64,000 bases of DNA from Streptomyces phaeolivaceus (GTDB lineage Bacteria; Actinomycetota; Actinomycetes; Streptomycetales; Streptomycetaceae): positions 7,502,001 through 7,566,000 of the forward strand of contig NZ_CP045096.1 of the NCBI RefSeq assembly GCF_009184865.1, written 5' to 3'. How positions within the stretch are numbered: the stretch's first letter is position 1; the number at the start of each line of letters is the position of its first letter. The notes under the pieces are model-generated. The model saw nothing but the letters and a program-made list of their open reading frames with translations. It was not told where the DNA came from and did no database searches. Positions 17,077-26,559 of this stretch are shown here, in pieces. The translations under genes were made by a program, and so were the position numbers.

Positions 17077-17859
17077 GTGAGCGGCAGCGGCAGCGGCAAC
17101 GTCGAGCACATGCTGCGCCAGGTGACCCCCGGGCGTTACGACGCCTACGAGGCGCTGCTGCGTGCCCTCGCCTCCCCGTCCTCCGGCCAGATCTGGATGC
17201 TGCTCTGGCACGGCCAGGCCGGCTCCCCGGACGCCCAGTACGGGAACATGGAGGTCGACGGGTTCAACTACGCCCCCTGCGTCACCTCCGCCCAGGAGCT
17301 CTCCGCCAGTGGCTGGAACCGCAGTTACGAGGTGGTCGACGGCCTCGACGTGGCCCGCACCCTGTACCCCGACCACTACGGCCTCTGGCTCAACCCGCAC
17401 GCGCCGGGCGGCGGCGTCGGCATCCCCTGGCTCGATCTGCGCCGTATCGCCACCGGCCTGGAGCGGCAGCCCGCGGGCCCCCTCCGGCTCTCCGACCCGG
17501 CCATCGAGATCCCGCAGTTCTACGCCCTGCTGACACAGAACGCCCACCGCACCCCCGCCGTGCGCTCGCTGCGCCGCGCCTGGGTGCAGCCCGCGCTGGG
17601 CGCCCCGTACCTGGCCATCGGCCTCGATGTGTACGACACCTCGCCGCCCGCCGTCGACTCGGTGCGCGCGATGATGCAGCAGTCCATCGGCGCGGTCCCC
17701 GACGGCCTGCCCGTCTCCACGGTCGCCATGTCCGACGAGTACGACCCGGTCGCCATGTGGCTGCGGGCCGGCGCCCGCCCCTTCTACGACCGCGAGGCCC
17801 ACGCCGCCCCCGCCCAGGCCCCGGCGGCCGGCGGCTACGGATACCCCGGCGGGTACTGA
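17077..17859 (+). CDS. SseB-family protein, second copy
   Basis: A 260-residue paralogue of the preceding SseB protein, starting with GTG after GAAGGGCGG. It keeps M-E-V-D-G-F-N-Y-A-P-C in the N-terminal domain and MWLRAGARPFYDRE at the C-terminal end, which parallels the WLREKVRPFY block of its neighbour. It ends in an Ala/Pro/Gly/Tyr-rich tail. Function unknown. Confidence 0.82.
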   Translation: MSGSGSGNVEHMLRQVTPGRYDAYEALLRALASPSSGQIWMLLWHGQAGSPDAQYGNMEVDGFNYAPCVTSAQELSASGWNRSYEVVDGLDVARTLYPDHYGLWLNPHAPGGGVGIPWLDLRRIATGLERQPAGPLRLSDPAIEIPQFYALLTQNAHRTPAVRSLRRAWVQPALGAPYLAIGLDVYDTSPPAVDSVRAMMQQSIGAVPDGLPVSTVAMSDEYDPVAMWLRAGARPFYDREAHAAPAQAPAAGGYGYPGGY

Positions 17860-18200
17860 GCCGTCACATCCGGGAGCCGGCGAGCCGCACCCGGGCGGGT
17901 TTCCACCGCTCAACAGAGCGTCACGTCCGCATAGCGGAACCCTGCTGGCCACATCACGGTTGCGCATACATTCGTCGCCAAGTCTGGTGCCTGATCGCGC
18001 GACCGTTGAAGACTCCCCCAGAGCGATGGGGGGATCCGGCGAACACGCTGTTCACGCGGTGAAGTTCGGTGCCGTACCTCCTCCCGTACCCATCAGTAGT
18101 CACAGAGCAAGAGAGCAGCAGTGGTGACGGACCGCACCGCAGACCCGGGCGGCCGCCAGGCACAGTCGGCAACCACCGGCACGGGCAAGCACGAGGGACG
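17860..18200. promoter_or_regulatory. leader region of the peptide ABC transporter operon
   Basis: This 341-bp gap should carry the operon promoter. A T-C-C-C-C-C/G-G-G-G-G-A stem near 18013-18034 may terminate the SseB transcript. Near the end lies a short open frame (18121-18204). No -10/-35 pair could be assigned with confidence. Confidence 0.4.
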
Positions 18201-18204
18201 ATGA
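18121..18204 (+). CDS. possible short leader ORF coupled to the permease
   Basis: GTG at 18121 opens a 27-codon frame (MVTDRTADPGGRQAQSATTG...) whose TGA stop overlaps the permease ATG (ATGA at 18201-18204). The AGAGAGCAGC before it is a weak ribosome site. The overlap would allow coupled translation. There is no homology to lean on, so it may be chance. Confidence 0.3.
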   Translation: MVTDRTADPGGRQAQSATTGTGKHEGR

Positions 18205-19199
18205 CCGCACCCATTGAGACGACCGGATCGCAGGCCGAGGCACAACCCGAGGCCGTGCTGGAGGGCGTCGAGGCGAAGAAGATCGAGGGCCGTTCGCTCG
18301 GTCAGATCGCCTGGACCCGCTTCAAGCGCGACAAGGTGGCGGTGGCCGGCGGAGTCGTCGTCGTCCTGCTGATCCTGATCGCGGCCCTCTCCCGGCCGCT
18401 GCAGTCGATGCTGGGGCTCGACCCCAACGCGTTCAACCAGGATCTGATCGACGCCAACACCTCCCTGCCCAAAGGCGACTTCGGCGGGATGAGCTGGGAC
18501 CACCCGCTCGGCGTGGAGCCGAAGTTCGGCCGTGACATCCTCGCCCGCATCCTGGAGGGCTCCTGGGTCTCCCTGGTCGTGGCCTTCGGGGCGACGATCC
18601 TGTCCAACGCCATCGGCGTGGTGCTCGGCCTGGTCGCCGGCTACTACGGCGGCCGGGTGGACACGATCGTGAGCCGGCTGATGGACACCTTCCTGGCGTT
18701 CCCGCTGCTGCTGTTCGCGATCGCCATCTCCGCGACGCTGCAGGGCGGCGCCTTCGGTCTCGAAGGACTGCCGCTGCACATCACGGTGCTGATCTTCGTC
18801 ATCGGCTTCTTCAACTGGCCGTACATGGGACGCATCGTGCGCGGTCAGACACTGGCGCTGCGCGAGCGCGAGTTCATCGACGCCTCGCGCGGGATGGGGG
18901 CCGGCGGCCCGTACGTCCTGTTCAAGGAACTGCTGCCCAACCTCGTCGCGCCGATCATCGTCTACTCGACGCTGCTCATCCCGACGAACATCATCTTCGA
19001 GGCGTCGCTGAGCTTCCTCGGCGTCGGTATCCAGCCGCCGCAGGCATCCTGGGGCGGCATGCTCAACCAGGCGGTCGACTTCTTCGAGGTCGACCCGCAG
19101 TACATGATCGTTCCCGGCCTCGCGATCTTCATCACGGTGCTGGCCTTCAACCTTCTCGGTGACGGCCTCCGGGACGCCCTCGACCCCCGCAGCCGCTGA
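18201..19199 (+). CDS. peptide/nickel-type ABC transporter permease (DppC/OppC-like)
   Basis: A 332-residue inner-membrane permease. After a soluble N-terminal tail (1-45) comes an OppC_N-type first helix (VAVAGGVVVVLLILIAAL), a long external loop, and the BPD_transp_1 domain with about five helices. The EAA loop REREFIDASRGMGAGG contacts the ATPases. G-I-Q-P-P-Q-A-S-W-G-G-M-L near the end is typical of OppC/DppC. The start is ATG 18201 after GAGGGA. The operon has an unusual order, with this permease before the binding protein. Confidence 0.92.
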   Translation: MTAPIETTGSQAEAQPEAVLEGVEAKKIEGRSLGQIAWTRFKRDKVAVAGGVVVVLLILIAALSRPLQSMLGLDPNAFNQDLIDANTSLPKGDFGGMSWDHPLGVEPKFGRDILARILEGSWVSLVVAFGATILSNAIGVVLGLVAGYYGGRVDTIVSRLMDTFLAFPLLLFAIAISATLQGGAFGLEGLPLHITVLIFVIGFFNWPYMGRIVRGQTLALREREFIDASRGMGAGGPYVLFKELLPNLVAPIIVYSTLLIPTNIIFEASLSFLGVGIQPPQASWGGMLNQAVDFFEVDPQYMIVPGLAIFITVLAFNLLGDGLRDALDPRSR

Positions 19200-19256
19200 C
19201 GTCTGCGGTCTGTCGTCCCACACAACTGTCCAACTACGAAGGGGAAACCGACCATC

Positions 19257-21014
19257 ATGCGAAGGTCAGCAATGGCCGCGGTCGCGGTTGCGAGCGCCGC
19301 CGGACTGCTTCTGTCCGCGTGCAGCAAGGCGGATGACGGCACGGACGACGCCCCCAAGGGGGCCGGCGCCAACGCCGCGACCAAGGGTGTCGTGAACGAG
19401 TCGACGGAGAAGGGCGGCACGGTCACGTACGCCAGCTCCGACGCCCCCGAGTCCCTCGACCCGGGCAACATGTACTACGCCTACGGCTTCAACTTCAGCC
19501 GCCTCTACGCGCGTCCGCTCATGACGTTCAAGCCCGGCGCGGGCGACGCGGGCAACGAGCTGGTGCCGGACCTCGCGGAGAGCGCGGGCACGCCCAGCGA
19601 CGGCGGAAAGACGTGGACGTACAAGATCCGTCAGGGCGTCAAGTACGAGGACGGCACCGCGGTCACCTCCAAGGACGTCAAGTACGCCGTGGAGCGTTCG
19701 AACTTCGCGCGTGACGTGCTCTCCCTCGGTCCGAACTACTTCCAGCAGATGCTGAACGACCCGGACAAGTACAAGGGCCCCTACGCGGACAAGAGCGACA
19801 AGGGCATCGCCTCCATCGAGACGCCGGACGACCACACCATCGTCTTCAAGCTGAACAAGGCGTTCTCCGAGTTCGACTACCTGGCGAGCATGCCGCAGAC
19901 GGCTCCGGTGCCGAAGGCCAAGGACACCGGCGTCGACTACACCAAGAAGGTCGTCTCCTCCGGCTCGTACAAGTTCGAGAAGTACGACGAGGGCAAGCAG
20001 ATCGTCCTGGTGCGCAACGACCAGTGGGACGCCAAGACGGACCCGCTGCGCAAGCAGTACCCGGACAAGATCGTGGTGAACCTGAAGGTCAACAAGGCCA
20101 CCATCGACAAGGACGTGATGGCCGGCGACACCATGATCGACATCCAGGGCACCGGTGTCGACGCCCAGACGCAGGCCCAGGTCCTCAAGGACAAGGACCA
20201 GCTGGCCAACACCGACAACGCGCTCGGCGGCCGGCTCGTCTACACGGCGATCAACACCAAGGTCGCGCCGTTCGACAACGTCGAGTGCCGCAAGGCCGTC
20301 GAGTACGCGATCGACAAGGTCGCCGTGCAGACCGCGATGGGCGGCCCGATCCGCGGTGACATCGCCTCCACCGTCCTGCCCACCGATGTCTCGGGCTACG
20401 CGAAGGACGACCTGTACGCCACCCCGGACAGCAAGGGTGACGTCGCCAAGGCCAAGGAGCACCTGAAGGCCTGTGGCAAGGAGGGCGGCTTCAAGACCTC
20501 CATCTCCGCCCGCACCGACCGGCAGGGCGAGGTCGACGCGGCCACCGCGGTCGTCGAGGCGCTGAAGAAGGTCGGCATCGAGGCCGACATCAAGCAGTAC
20601 CCGTCGGGCAAGTACTTCTCGGACTACGCGGGTGTCCCCGCGTTCAACAAGAAGAACAACATCGGTCTGATCATGATGCAGTGGGGCTCCGACTGGCCCA
20701 CCGGCTACGGCTTCCTGCAGCAGATCGTGCACGGCAAGGCCATCGGCGAGTCCGGCAACACCAACCTCTCCGAGCTGGACGACCCGGCGATCAACAAGCT
20801 GCTGGACGACGCGATCGGCAACACCGACGAGGCCGCCCGCACCGCCGCGTACACCGAGGTCGACAAGAAGGTCATGGAGCAGGCCGCCATCGTGCCGCTG
20901 ACCTACTTCAAGGTCCTGCTGTACCGCTCGCCGTACGCCACCAACCTGGTGTCGTCCTCGGCCTTCAGCGGTCAGTACGACTACCTCAACATCGGTGCCA
21001 AGGAAAAGAAGTAG
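19257..21014 (+). CDS. peptide ABC transporter substrate-binding lipoprotein
   Basis: A 585-residue family 5 solute-binding protein. A signal peptide ends at the lipobox LLLSAC, so Cys22 should be lipidated and anchor the protein outside the membrane. Family marks are S-L-D-P-G-N near residue 75, the Y-K-I-R-Q-G-V-K-Y-E-D-G-T block, and W-G-S-D-W-P-T-G near residue 478. Such proteins bind oligopeptides or related cationic solutes; the ligand cannot be deduced. It is followed by a strong hairpin that may keep its expression above that of the permease and ATPase genes. Confidence 0.93.
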   Translation: MRRSAMAAVAVASAAGLLLSACSKADDGTDDAPKGAGANAATKGVVNESTEKGGTVTYASSDAPESLDPGNMYYAYGFNFSRLYARPLMTFKPGAGDAGNELVPDLAESAGTPSDGGKTWTYKIRQGVKYEDGTAVTSKDVKYAVERSNFARDVLSLGPNYFQQMLNDPDKYKGPYADKSDKGIASIETPDDHTIVFKLNKAFSEFDYLASMPQTAPVPKAKDTGVDYTKKVVSSGSYKFEKYDEGKQIVLVRNDQWDAKTDPLRKQYPDKIVVNLKVNKATIDKDVMAGDTMIDIQGTGVDAQTQAQVLKDKDQLANTDNALGGRLVYTAINTKVAPFDNVECRKAVEYAIDKVAVQTAMGGPIRGDIASTVLPTDVSGYAKDDLYATPDSKGDVAKAKEHLKACGKEGGFKTSISARTDRQGEVDAATAVVEALKKVGIEADIKQYPSGKYFSDYAGVPAFNKKNNIGLIMMQWGSDWPTGYGFLQQIVHGKAIGESGNTNLSELDDPAINKLLDDAIGNTDEAARTAAYTEVDKKVMEQAAIVPLTYFKVLLYRSPYATNLVSSSAFSGQYDYLNIGAKEKK

Positions 21015-21038
21015 CCCCGGAAGGCAGGTGAAGGCATT

Positions 21039-21070
21039 GGCGCCCGCGGGTGAACACACCCGCGGGCGCC
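21039..21070 (+). terminator. intercistronic hairpin after the binding-protein gene
   Basis: A perfect 14-bp stem (GGCGCCCGCGGGTG / CACCCGCGGGCGCC) with an AACA loop lies between the binding-protein stop and the next permease start. There is no T-run, so partial termination or 3' mRNA protection is more likely than full termination. This arrangement is common after binding-protein genes. Confidence 0.8.
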
Positions 21071-21083
21071 GGCGCCGGTCCTC

Positions 21084-22091
21084 GTGATCTCGTACATCAT
21101 CCGCCGGACGATCGCGGCGGTGATCCTGCTGCTCGTCGTCACCGCGGTCACCTTCGGCATCTTCTTCATCCTGCCGAAGCTCGCCGGGCAGTCCGTCGAC
21201 CAGCTGGCACAGCAGTACATCGGCAAGAACCCCACGCCCGAGGACATCGCGGCGGTCAAGCGGAACCTCGGCCTGGACCAGCCGGTCTACGAGCAGTACT
21301 GGAACTTCCTCAAGGGGATCGTCTCCGGTGCCACGTACGACCTCGGTCCCACCACGGTCCGCTGCGACGCGCCCTGCTTCGGCTACTCCTTCAAGGACCA
21401 CCTGGAGGTCTGGCCGCAGCTCACCAGCAGGCTCCCCGTGACGATCTCGCTCGCGGCCGGTGCCGCCGTGCTGTGGCTGCTGGGCGGCATCATCGCCGGT
21501 GTCATCTCGGCCCTGAAGCCCGGCTCGATCTTCGACCGGGCCGCCATGGGCGTGGCCCTCGCGGGCGTCTCGCTGCCCATGTTCTTCACCGGTCAGCTCG
21601 CCCTGCTGCTGTTCAGCTACCAGCTGGAGATCTTCGGCAGGACGTACGTCCCCTTCACCGAGAACCCCTCGCAGTGGGCCAACACCCTCTTCCTGCCCTG
21701 GTGCTCGCTGGCGCTCCTCTACTCGGCCATCTACGCCCGGCTCACCCGCTCGGGCATGCTGGAGACGATGAACGAGGACTACATCCGCACCGCGCGGGCC
21801 AAGGGACTGCGGGAGCGCAACGTGGTCGTCAAGCACGGTCTGCGGGCCGCGCTGACGCCGCTGGTGACGGTCTTCGGCATGGACGTCGGTCTGCTCCTCG
21901 GCGGTGCCCTGATCACCGAGACCGTGTTCTCCCTGCACGGTATCGGCGAGTACGCGGTCCAGTCGATCACCACGAACGACCTGCCCCCGATCCTCGGGGT
22001 GACCCTGCTCGCGGCGTTCTTCGTCGTCTTCATGAACCTTGTGGTGGACCTGTTGTACGCCACGATCGACCCGCGGGTGAGGCTCTCGTGA
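21084..22091 (+). CDS. peptide ABC transporter permease (DppB/OppB-like)
   Basis: A 335-residue permease starting with GTG. The N-terminus MISYIIRRTIAAVILLLVVT is the typical DppB first helix, followed by an external domain with N-L-G-L-D-Q-P-V-Y-E-Q-Y and the BPD_transp_1 helices with EAA loop DYIRTARAKGLRERNV. It ends Y-A-T-I-D-P-R-V-R, also typical. Residues 90-115 carry two cysteines in a loop (RCDAPCFGY), seen in some actinobacterial members. The stop overlaps the next gene's GTG. Confidence 0.93.
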   Translation: MISYIIRRTIAAVILLLVVTAVTFGIFFILPKLAGQSVDQLAQQYIGKNPTPEDIAAVKRNLGLDQPVYEQYWNFLKGIVSGATYDLGPTTVRCDAPCFGYSFKDHLEVWPQLTSRLPVTISLAAGAAVLWLLGGIIAGVISALKPGSIFDRAAMGVALAGVSLPMFFTGQLALLLFSYQLEIFGRTYVPFTENPSQWANTLFLPWCSLALLYSAIYARLTRSGMLETMNEDYIRTARAKGLRERNVVVKHGLRAALTPLVTVFGMDVGLLLGGALITETVFSLHGIGEYAVQSITTNDLPPILGVTLLAAFFVVFMNLVVDLLYATIDPRVRLS

Positions 22092-23182
22092 CCGAACTGT
22101 CCAAGACCGGGGCCGCCGTCGGCGAGCCCGCACGCGCCGGGGACGCCCCCGAGGCGTTCCTCGAAGTGCGCGACCTCAAGGTGCACTTCCCGACCGACGA
22201 CGGCCTGGTCAAGTCCGTCGACGGTCTCTCCTTCCAGCTGGAGAAGGGCAAGACCCTCGGCATCGTCGGCGAGTCCGGCTCCGGCAAGTCGGTGACCTCG
22301 CTGGCGATCATGGGCCTGCACCGGCTCGGCGCGCGCGGCAAGAACGTGCGGATGTCCGGCGAGATCTGGCTGGACGGCAAGGAACTCGTCGGGGCGAGCC
22401 CCGACGAGGTGCGCCAGCTGCGCGGCCGCGACATGGCGATGATCTTCCAGGACCCGCTGTCCGCGATGCACCCGTACTACAAGGTCGGCAGCCAGATCGT
22501 GGAGGCGTACCGCGTCCACCACGACGTCAGCAAGAAGGTCGCGCGCAAGCGTGCCGTCGAACTGCTCGACCGCGTCGGCATCCCCGAACCCCACAAGCGC
22601 CTCGACGGCTACCCGCACGAGTTCTCCGGCGGTATGCGTCAGCGCGCGATGATCGCCATGGCCCTGGTCAACAACCCCGAACTGCTGATCGCCGACGAGC
22701 CGACCACCGCGCTCGACGTGACCGTGCAGGCGCAGATCCTCGACCTGATCCGGGACCTGCAGAAGGAGTTCGGCTCCGCGGTCATCATCATCACGCACGA
22801 CCTCGGCGTGGTCGCCGAGATCGCCGACGACATCCTCGTGATGTACGGCGGGCGCTGTGTGGAGCGCGGCCCGGTCGACGACATCTTCTACGAGCCCCAG
22901 CACCCCTACACCTGGGGTCTGCTCGGTTCGATGCCACGTATCGACCGCGCCCAGACCGACCGGCTCATCCCGGTCAAGGGCCAGCCGCCGAGCCTCATCA
23001 ACGTCCCCTCGGGCTGCGCCTTCAACCCGCGCTGCCCCTACGCGGACGTCCCCAAGGACAACGTCACCCGCACCGAGCGCCCCGACCTGCGTGAGGTCGG
23101 CGGCCGGCACTTCACCGCCTGCCACCTGTCGCAGGAGGACCGCACGCGGATCTGGACCGAAGAGATTGCGCCGAAGCTGTGA
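22088..23182 (+). CDS. peptide ABC transporter ATP-binding protein (DppD/OppD-like)
   Basis: A 364-residue ATPase with Walker [10 protein letters not shown]-loop IFQDP, signature FSGGMRQR, Walker [13 protein letters not shown] and H-loop THDLG. The C-terminal oligopeptide extension has three cysteines in [11 protein letters not shown], a zinc or iron-sulfur-like feature of OppD/DppD. Start GTG 22088 overlaps the upstream stop (GTGA), and its stop overlaps the next start, so the three genes are coupled. Confidence 0.95.
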   Translation: MTELSKTGAAVGEPARAGDAPEAFLEVRDLKVHFPTDDGLVKSVDGLSFQLEKGKTLGIVGESGSGKSVTSLAIMGLHRLGARGKNVRMSGEIWLDGKELVGASPDEVRQLRGRDMAMIFQDPLSAMHPYYKVGSQIVEAYRVHHDVSKKVARKRAVELLDRVGIPEPHKRLDGYPHEFSGGMRQRAMIAMALVNNPELLIADEPTTALDVTVQAQILDLIRDLQKEFGSAVIIITHDLGVVAEIADDILVMYGGRCVERGPVDDIFYEPQHPYTWGLLGSMPRIDRAQTDRLIPVKGQPPSLINVPSGCAFNPRCPYADVPKDNVTRTERPDLREVGGRHFTACHLSQEDRTRIWTEEIAPKL

Positions 23183-24387
23183 GTGAGACTGAGACCGGGG
23201 CCAAGACCGGGAGCGGGGCCGCCGTGCCGGCCCAGCGCGCCGACGCCGACGAGAAACCGCTGCTCAGGGTCGAGGGCCTGGTCAAGCACTTCCCCATCAA
23301 GAAAGGCCTGCTCCAACGGCAGGTCGGGGCGGTCAAGGCCGTCGACGGCATCGACTTCGAGGTGCGCCGGGGCGAGACCCTCGGTGTCGTCGGCGAGTCC
23401 GGCTGCGGCAAGTCGACCATGGGCCGGCTCATCACCCGCCTGCTGGAGCCGTCCGGCGGCAAGGTCGAGTTCGACGGCACGGACATCACGCACCTCAAGA
23501 CCGCCGGTATGCGTCCGCTGCGCCGTGACATCCAGATGATCTTCCAGGACCCGTACGGCTCGCTGAACCCCCGGCACACCATCGGCACCATCGTCTCGGC
23601 GCCGTTCAAGCTCCAGGGCGTCGAGCCCGAGGGCGGGGTGAAGAAGGAGGTCCAGCGCCTCCTGGAGCTGGTGGGCCTCAGCCCCGAGCACTACAACCGC
23701 TACCCGCACGAGTTCTCCGGCGGCCAGCGCCAGCGCGTCGGCATCGCCCGCGCGCTCGCCCTGAAGCCCCGGATGGTCGTCGCGGACGAGCCGGTCTCCG
23801 CGCTCGACGTGTCCATCCAGGCCCAGGTCGTCAACCTGATGGACGACCTCCAGGACGAGCTGGGTCTGACCTATGTGATCATCGCGCACGACCTCTCCGT
23901 CGTCCGCCATGTCTCCGACCGCATCGCGGTGATGTACCTCGGCAAGATCGTGGAGCTGGCCGACCGGGACTCCCTGTACGCGGCGCCGATGCACCCGTAC
24001 ACCAAGGCGCTGCTCTCGGCCGTGCCGATCCCGGACCCGAAGCGCCGCAACGCCAAGAGCGAGCGCATCCTGCTCAAGGGCGATGTGCCCTCGCCGATCG
24101 CGCCGCCCAGCGGCTGCCGCTTCCACACCCGGTGCTGGAAGGCGACCCAGGTCTGCACGACCACCGAGCCGCCCCTCGCCGAGCTGAAGCCGGGGCAGCG
24201 GGTCGCCTGCCACCACCCGGAGAACTTCGCGGACCAGCAGCCGCAGGACGTCGTCCTGCTGACGGCCGCGAAGGAGGCGGCGGAACTGGTACCGGACGCG
24301 GTGAAGAAGGACGCGGTGAAGAAGGACACGGTCGAGAAGGACACGGCCGAGAAGACCGAGCCGGTCGCGGAGACCGACGACAAGTAA
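23179..24387 (+). CDS. peptide ABC transporter ATP-binding protein (DppF/OppF-like)
   Basis: A 402-residue ATPase with [33 protein letters not shown] and AHDLS, plus the S-G-C-R-F-H-T-R-C extension. The final 45 residues are a charged Lys/Glu/Asp repeat region (D-A-V-K-K-D type), not part of the ABC fold. It pairs with the preceding ATPase to drive the transporter. The gene is closed by a strong terminator 10 bp after its stop. Confidence 0.95.
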   Translation: MSETETGAKTGSGAAVPAQRADADEKPLLRVEGLVKHFPIKKGLLQRQVGAVKAVDGIDFEVRRGETLGVVGESGCGKSTMGRLITRLLEPSGGKVEFDGTDITHLKTAGMRPLRRDIQMIFQDPYGSLNPRHTIGTIVSAPFKLQGVEPEGGVKKEVQRLLELVGLSPEHYNRYPHEFSGGQRQRVGIARALALKPRMVVADEPVSALDVSIQAQVVNLMDDLQDELGLTYVIIAHDLSVVRHVSDRIAVMYLGKIVELADRDSLYAAPMHPYTKALLSAVPIPDPKRRNAKSERILLKGDVPSPIAPPSGCRFHTRCWKATQVCTTTEPPLAELKPGQRVACHHPENFADQQPQDVVLLTAAKEAAELVPDAVKKDAVKKDTVEKDTAEKTEPVAETDDK

Positions 24388-24397
24388 GCAGGAACGC

Positions 24398-24426
24398 GCC
24401 CCCGCCTTGCATTGCAAGGCGGGGGC
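24398..24426 (+). terminator. terminator of the ABC transporter operon
   Basis: A perfect 14-bp stem (GCCCCCGCCTTGCA / TGCAAGGCGGGGGC) around a single T, followed by TTGTTCTTG. It closes the transporter operon just before the next gene. Confidence 0.88.
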
Positions 24427-24444
24427 TTGTTCTTGCGCCACAAT

Positions 24445-25092
24445 ATGCAGGTGTCTCAATACCCGCTCGACCTGATCGGCATCTTCGTCTTCGCCATCTC
24501 CGGCGCGCTCCTCGCCGTCCGCAAGAACTTCGACGTCTTCGGCATCGCCGTCCTCGCCGAGGTCACCGCGCTCGGCGGCGGGCTGTTCCGGGACCTGGTC
24601 ATCGGCGCCGTACCCTCGGCGGCCTTCACCGACCTCGGCTACTTCCTCACCCCGCTGCTCGCCGCCCTCCTCGTCTTCTTCCTGCACCCGCACGTGGAGC
24701 GCATCCAGACCGGTGTGAACGTCTTCGACGCGGCCGGCCTCGGCCTCTTCTGTGTCGCCGGCACGACGAAGGCGCACGAGTACGGCCTCGGCCTCACCGC
24801 CTCCGCCGCGCTCGGCCTCGCGACGGCGGTCGGCGGCGGTGTGCTGCGGGACGTCCTCGCCAACGAGGTGCCCTCGCTGCTGCGCTGGGACCGCGATCTG
24901 TACGCCGTGCCCGCGATGGTCGGCGCCGGGATGGTCGTCCTGTGCATCCAGCTCGACGCCCTGACCCCGCTCTCCTCCGCCACCGCCGCGCTCACCGCCT
25001 TCGTGCTGCGGCTGCTGGCGATGCGCTACCACTGGCGGGCGCCACGGGCATGGAACCGGCGATCCGCCGCGACGGACGAAGCTACCGCTTAG
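24445..25092 (+). CDS. UPF0126 / TRIC-like membrane protein
   Basis: A 215-residue integral membrane protein with seven predicted helices and the duplicated family motif, seen as G-G-G-L-F-R-D-L-V near residue 50 and G-G-G-V-L-R-D-V-L near 135. The family comprises bacterial TRIC-type cation channels and YadS/YicG relatives, some of which are proposed to take up glycine. The start chosen is ATG 24445; the upstream in-frame frame runs through the terminator. A glycine transport role would fit the nearby gcv operon, but this is only a suggestion. Confidence 0.88.
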   Translation: MQVSQYPLDLIGIFVFAISGALLAVRKNFDVFGIAVLAEVTALGGGLFRDLVIGAVPSAAFTDLGYFLTPLLAALLVFFLHPHVERIQTGVNVFDAAGLGLFCVAGTTKAHEYGLGLTASAALGLATAVGGGVLRDVLANEVPSLLRWDRDLYAVPAMVGAGMVVLCIQLDALTPLSSATAALTAFVLRLLAMRYHWRAPRAWNRRSAATDEATA

Positions 25093-25117
25093 TAATAACT
25101 TGTTGTACGGTACCGGC

Positions 25118-25966
25118 ATGGCTCAGGCATCCCAGGCGATCGTCGGCGACAGCGAGTTCGACCGCGACACCGCCGTCACCCGACGCGGCCCCGGCGTCTA
25201 CGACATCGACCTCTCCGCGGGCTGGACCATCACCGGCGCCCTCAATGGCGGCTATCTCCTGGCCGTCCTCGGCCGCGCCCTCGCCGACGCGCTCCCGCAC
25301 GACGACCCGTTCACGATCTCCGCGCACTATCTGACCGCCTCCCGGCCCGGCCCCGCGACCGTCCGCACGGACGTCGTCCGCACCGGACGCACCCTGTCGA
25401 CCGGCCAGGCCTCCCTCTTCCAGCACGACGACGAGGGCCGCGAGGTCGAACGGATCCGCGTCCTCGCCTCCTACGGCGACCTGGACACCCTCCCCGACGA
25501 CGTCCGTACGACGGCGAAGCCGCCCGCGATCCCGCCGATCCAGCAGTGCTTCGGCCCGCAGGACGCCCCCGGCCCGGTCCCCGGCGGCTCCGCGATCGCC
25601 GACCGGCTCTTCCTGAAGCTCGACCCCGCCACCCTCGGCTGGGCGCTCGGCGCGCCCTCCGGCAAGGGGGAGATGCGCTCCTGGTTCGGGCTCGCCGACG
25701 GCCGCGACGCCGACCCGTTCTCGCTGCTCCTCGCGGTGGACGCGCTGCCGCCGACCGCTTTCGAGATGGGCCTCAAGGGCTGGGTCCCGACGGTCGAGCT
25801 GACCGTCCACGTCCGGTGCCGCCCGGCGCCGGGACCGCTCCGCGTCTCCATCACCACCCGCAACCTCGCCGGCGGCTTCCTGGAGGAGGACGCCGAGGTC
25901 TGGGACAGCGCGGACCGACTGGTCGCCCAGTCCCGCCAGCTGGCCCGCGCCAGGCTGGCGGACTGA
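25118..25966 (+). CDS. acyl-CoA thioesterase-like (double hotdog) protein
   Basis: A 282-residue protein of the TesB-like thioesterase family: N-terminal hotdog with N-G-G-Y-L-L-A-V-L-G-R-A and T-I-S-A-H-Y-L, C-terminal hotdog with F-E-M-G-L-K-G-W-V-P-T-V-E-L-T-V-H-V. It probably hydrolyses acyl-CoA thioesters; chain specificity unknown. No ribosome site precedes the ATG, and TAATAACTTG lies just upstream, so the mRNA may be leaderless. Confidence 0.82.
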   Translation: MAQASQAIVGDSEFDRDTAVTRRGPGVYDIDLSAGWTITGALNGGYLLAVLGRALADALPHDDPFTISAHYLTASRPGPATVRTDVVRTGRTLSTGQASLFQHDDEGREVERIRVLASYGDLDTLPDDVRTTAKPPAIPPIQQCFGPQDAPGPVPGGSAIADRLFLKLDPATLGWALGAPSGKGEMRSWFGLADGRDADPFSLLLAVDALPPTAFEMGLKGWVPTVELTVHVRCRPAPGPLRVSITTRNLAGGFLEEDAEVWDSADRLVAQSRQLARARLAD

Positions 25967-26012
25967 GGCGCCGGGGTGCCGGAGCGGCGCCCCGGTTCGT
26001 CGCTCCGAGGTC

Positions 26013-26545
26013 TCAGGCCGTCGGTGTGAGCGGCCTGCGGCCCAGCCAGGCCGCCATCCGGCCGTAGGCGTCGGCACCCTCGGGGGCCGCCACCGCCGGT
26101 GCGAAGGGGCGCCCCTCGCGAGGCCCGTCCGGAAGGGCCGCCCGCGCCGCCGTCAGCGAGTGCTCGGCCAGCTCCGGATCGAGCGCGAGCGGCCGGCCCA
26201 GGCCCTCGGAGAGATCCCAGGTGTGCGCCACGATCTCCATGACGTACGCGGACAACGCGTCCCGCCCGGGGACCTCGCCCCACGGCACCCGCACCGGCTC
26301 CGCCATCCGCTCATCGCTCTTCCAGGCCCTGAGCGCCCGGTTCCGCGTCTCCCCGTACGCGGTCGTCCAGCCGTCGTCCGGCACCCCGTCGACGAACATG
26401 CGTACGTCGAGGCAGTCCCCCCGCTCCCCGCAGACCACGATGCGATGCGTGCCGCCGACGACATGGCTGACAGCGTGCGTACGTCGTACTCGGTGCAGGG
26501 GGTGGGCCCGGCCGGCTGCTCGGGCCGTACGGTCCCGATCAGCCC
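26013..26545 (-). pseudogene. TIGR03086/DinB-type (maleylpyruvate isomerase-like) protein, frameshifted and 5'-truncated
   Basis: The C-terminal two thirds reads in one frame (VVGGTHRIVVCGERGD, AHTWDLSEGLGRPLALDPEL). The conserved start of the domain, L-I-G-T-V-R-P-E-Q followed by PTPCTEYDVRTL, reads in another frame. One base seems to be missing between T-L and S-H-V-V-G-G, near 26467-26475, where family members read T-L-L-S-H-V-V-G. Residues before L-I-G-T-V are not recognisable. The family has a DinB four-helix fold with a metal site and is often mycothiol-linked. A sequencing error could explain the frameshift but not the missing N-terminus. Confidence 0.7.
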
Positions 26546-26559
26546 TCGGCACCCGGACC

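Noticed and set aside
19266..22133. A 955-residue minus-strand frame
   Set aside because: Antisense to the binding-protein and permease genes. Its composition is the typical mirror of high-GC codon bias, with no domain.
25985..26040. A terminator between thioesterase and the DinB-type pseudogene
   Set aside because: Only short, imperfect GC pairings are present.
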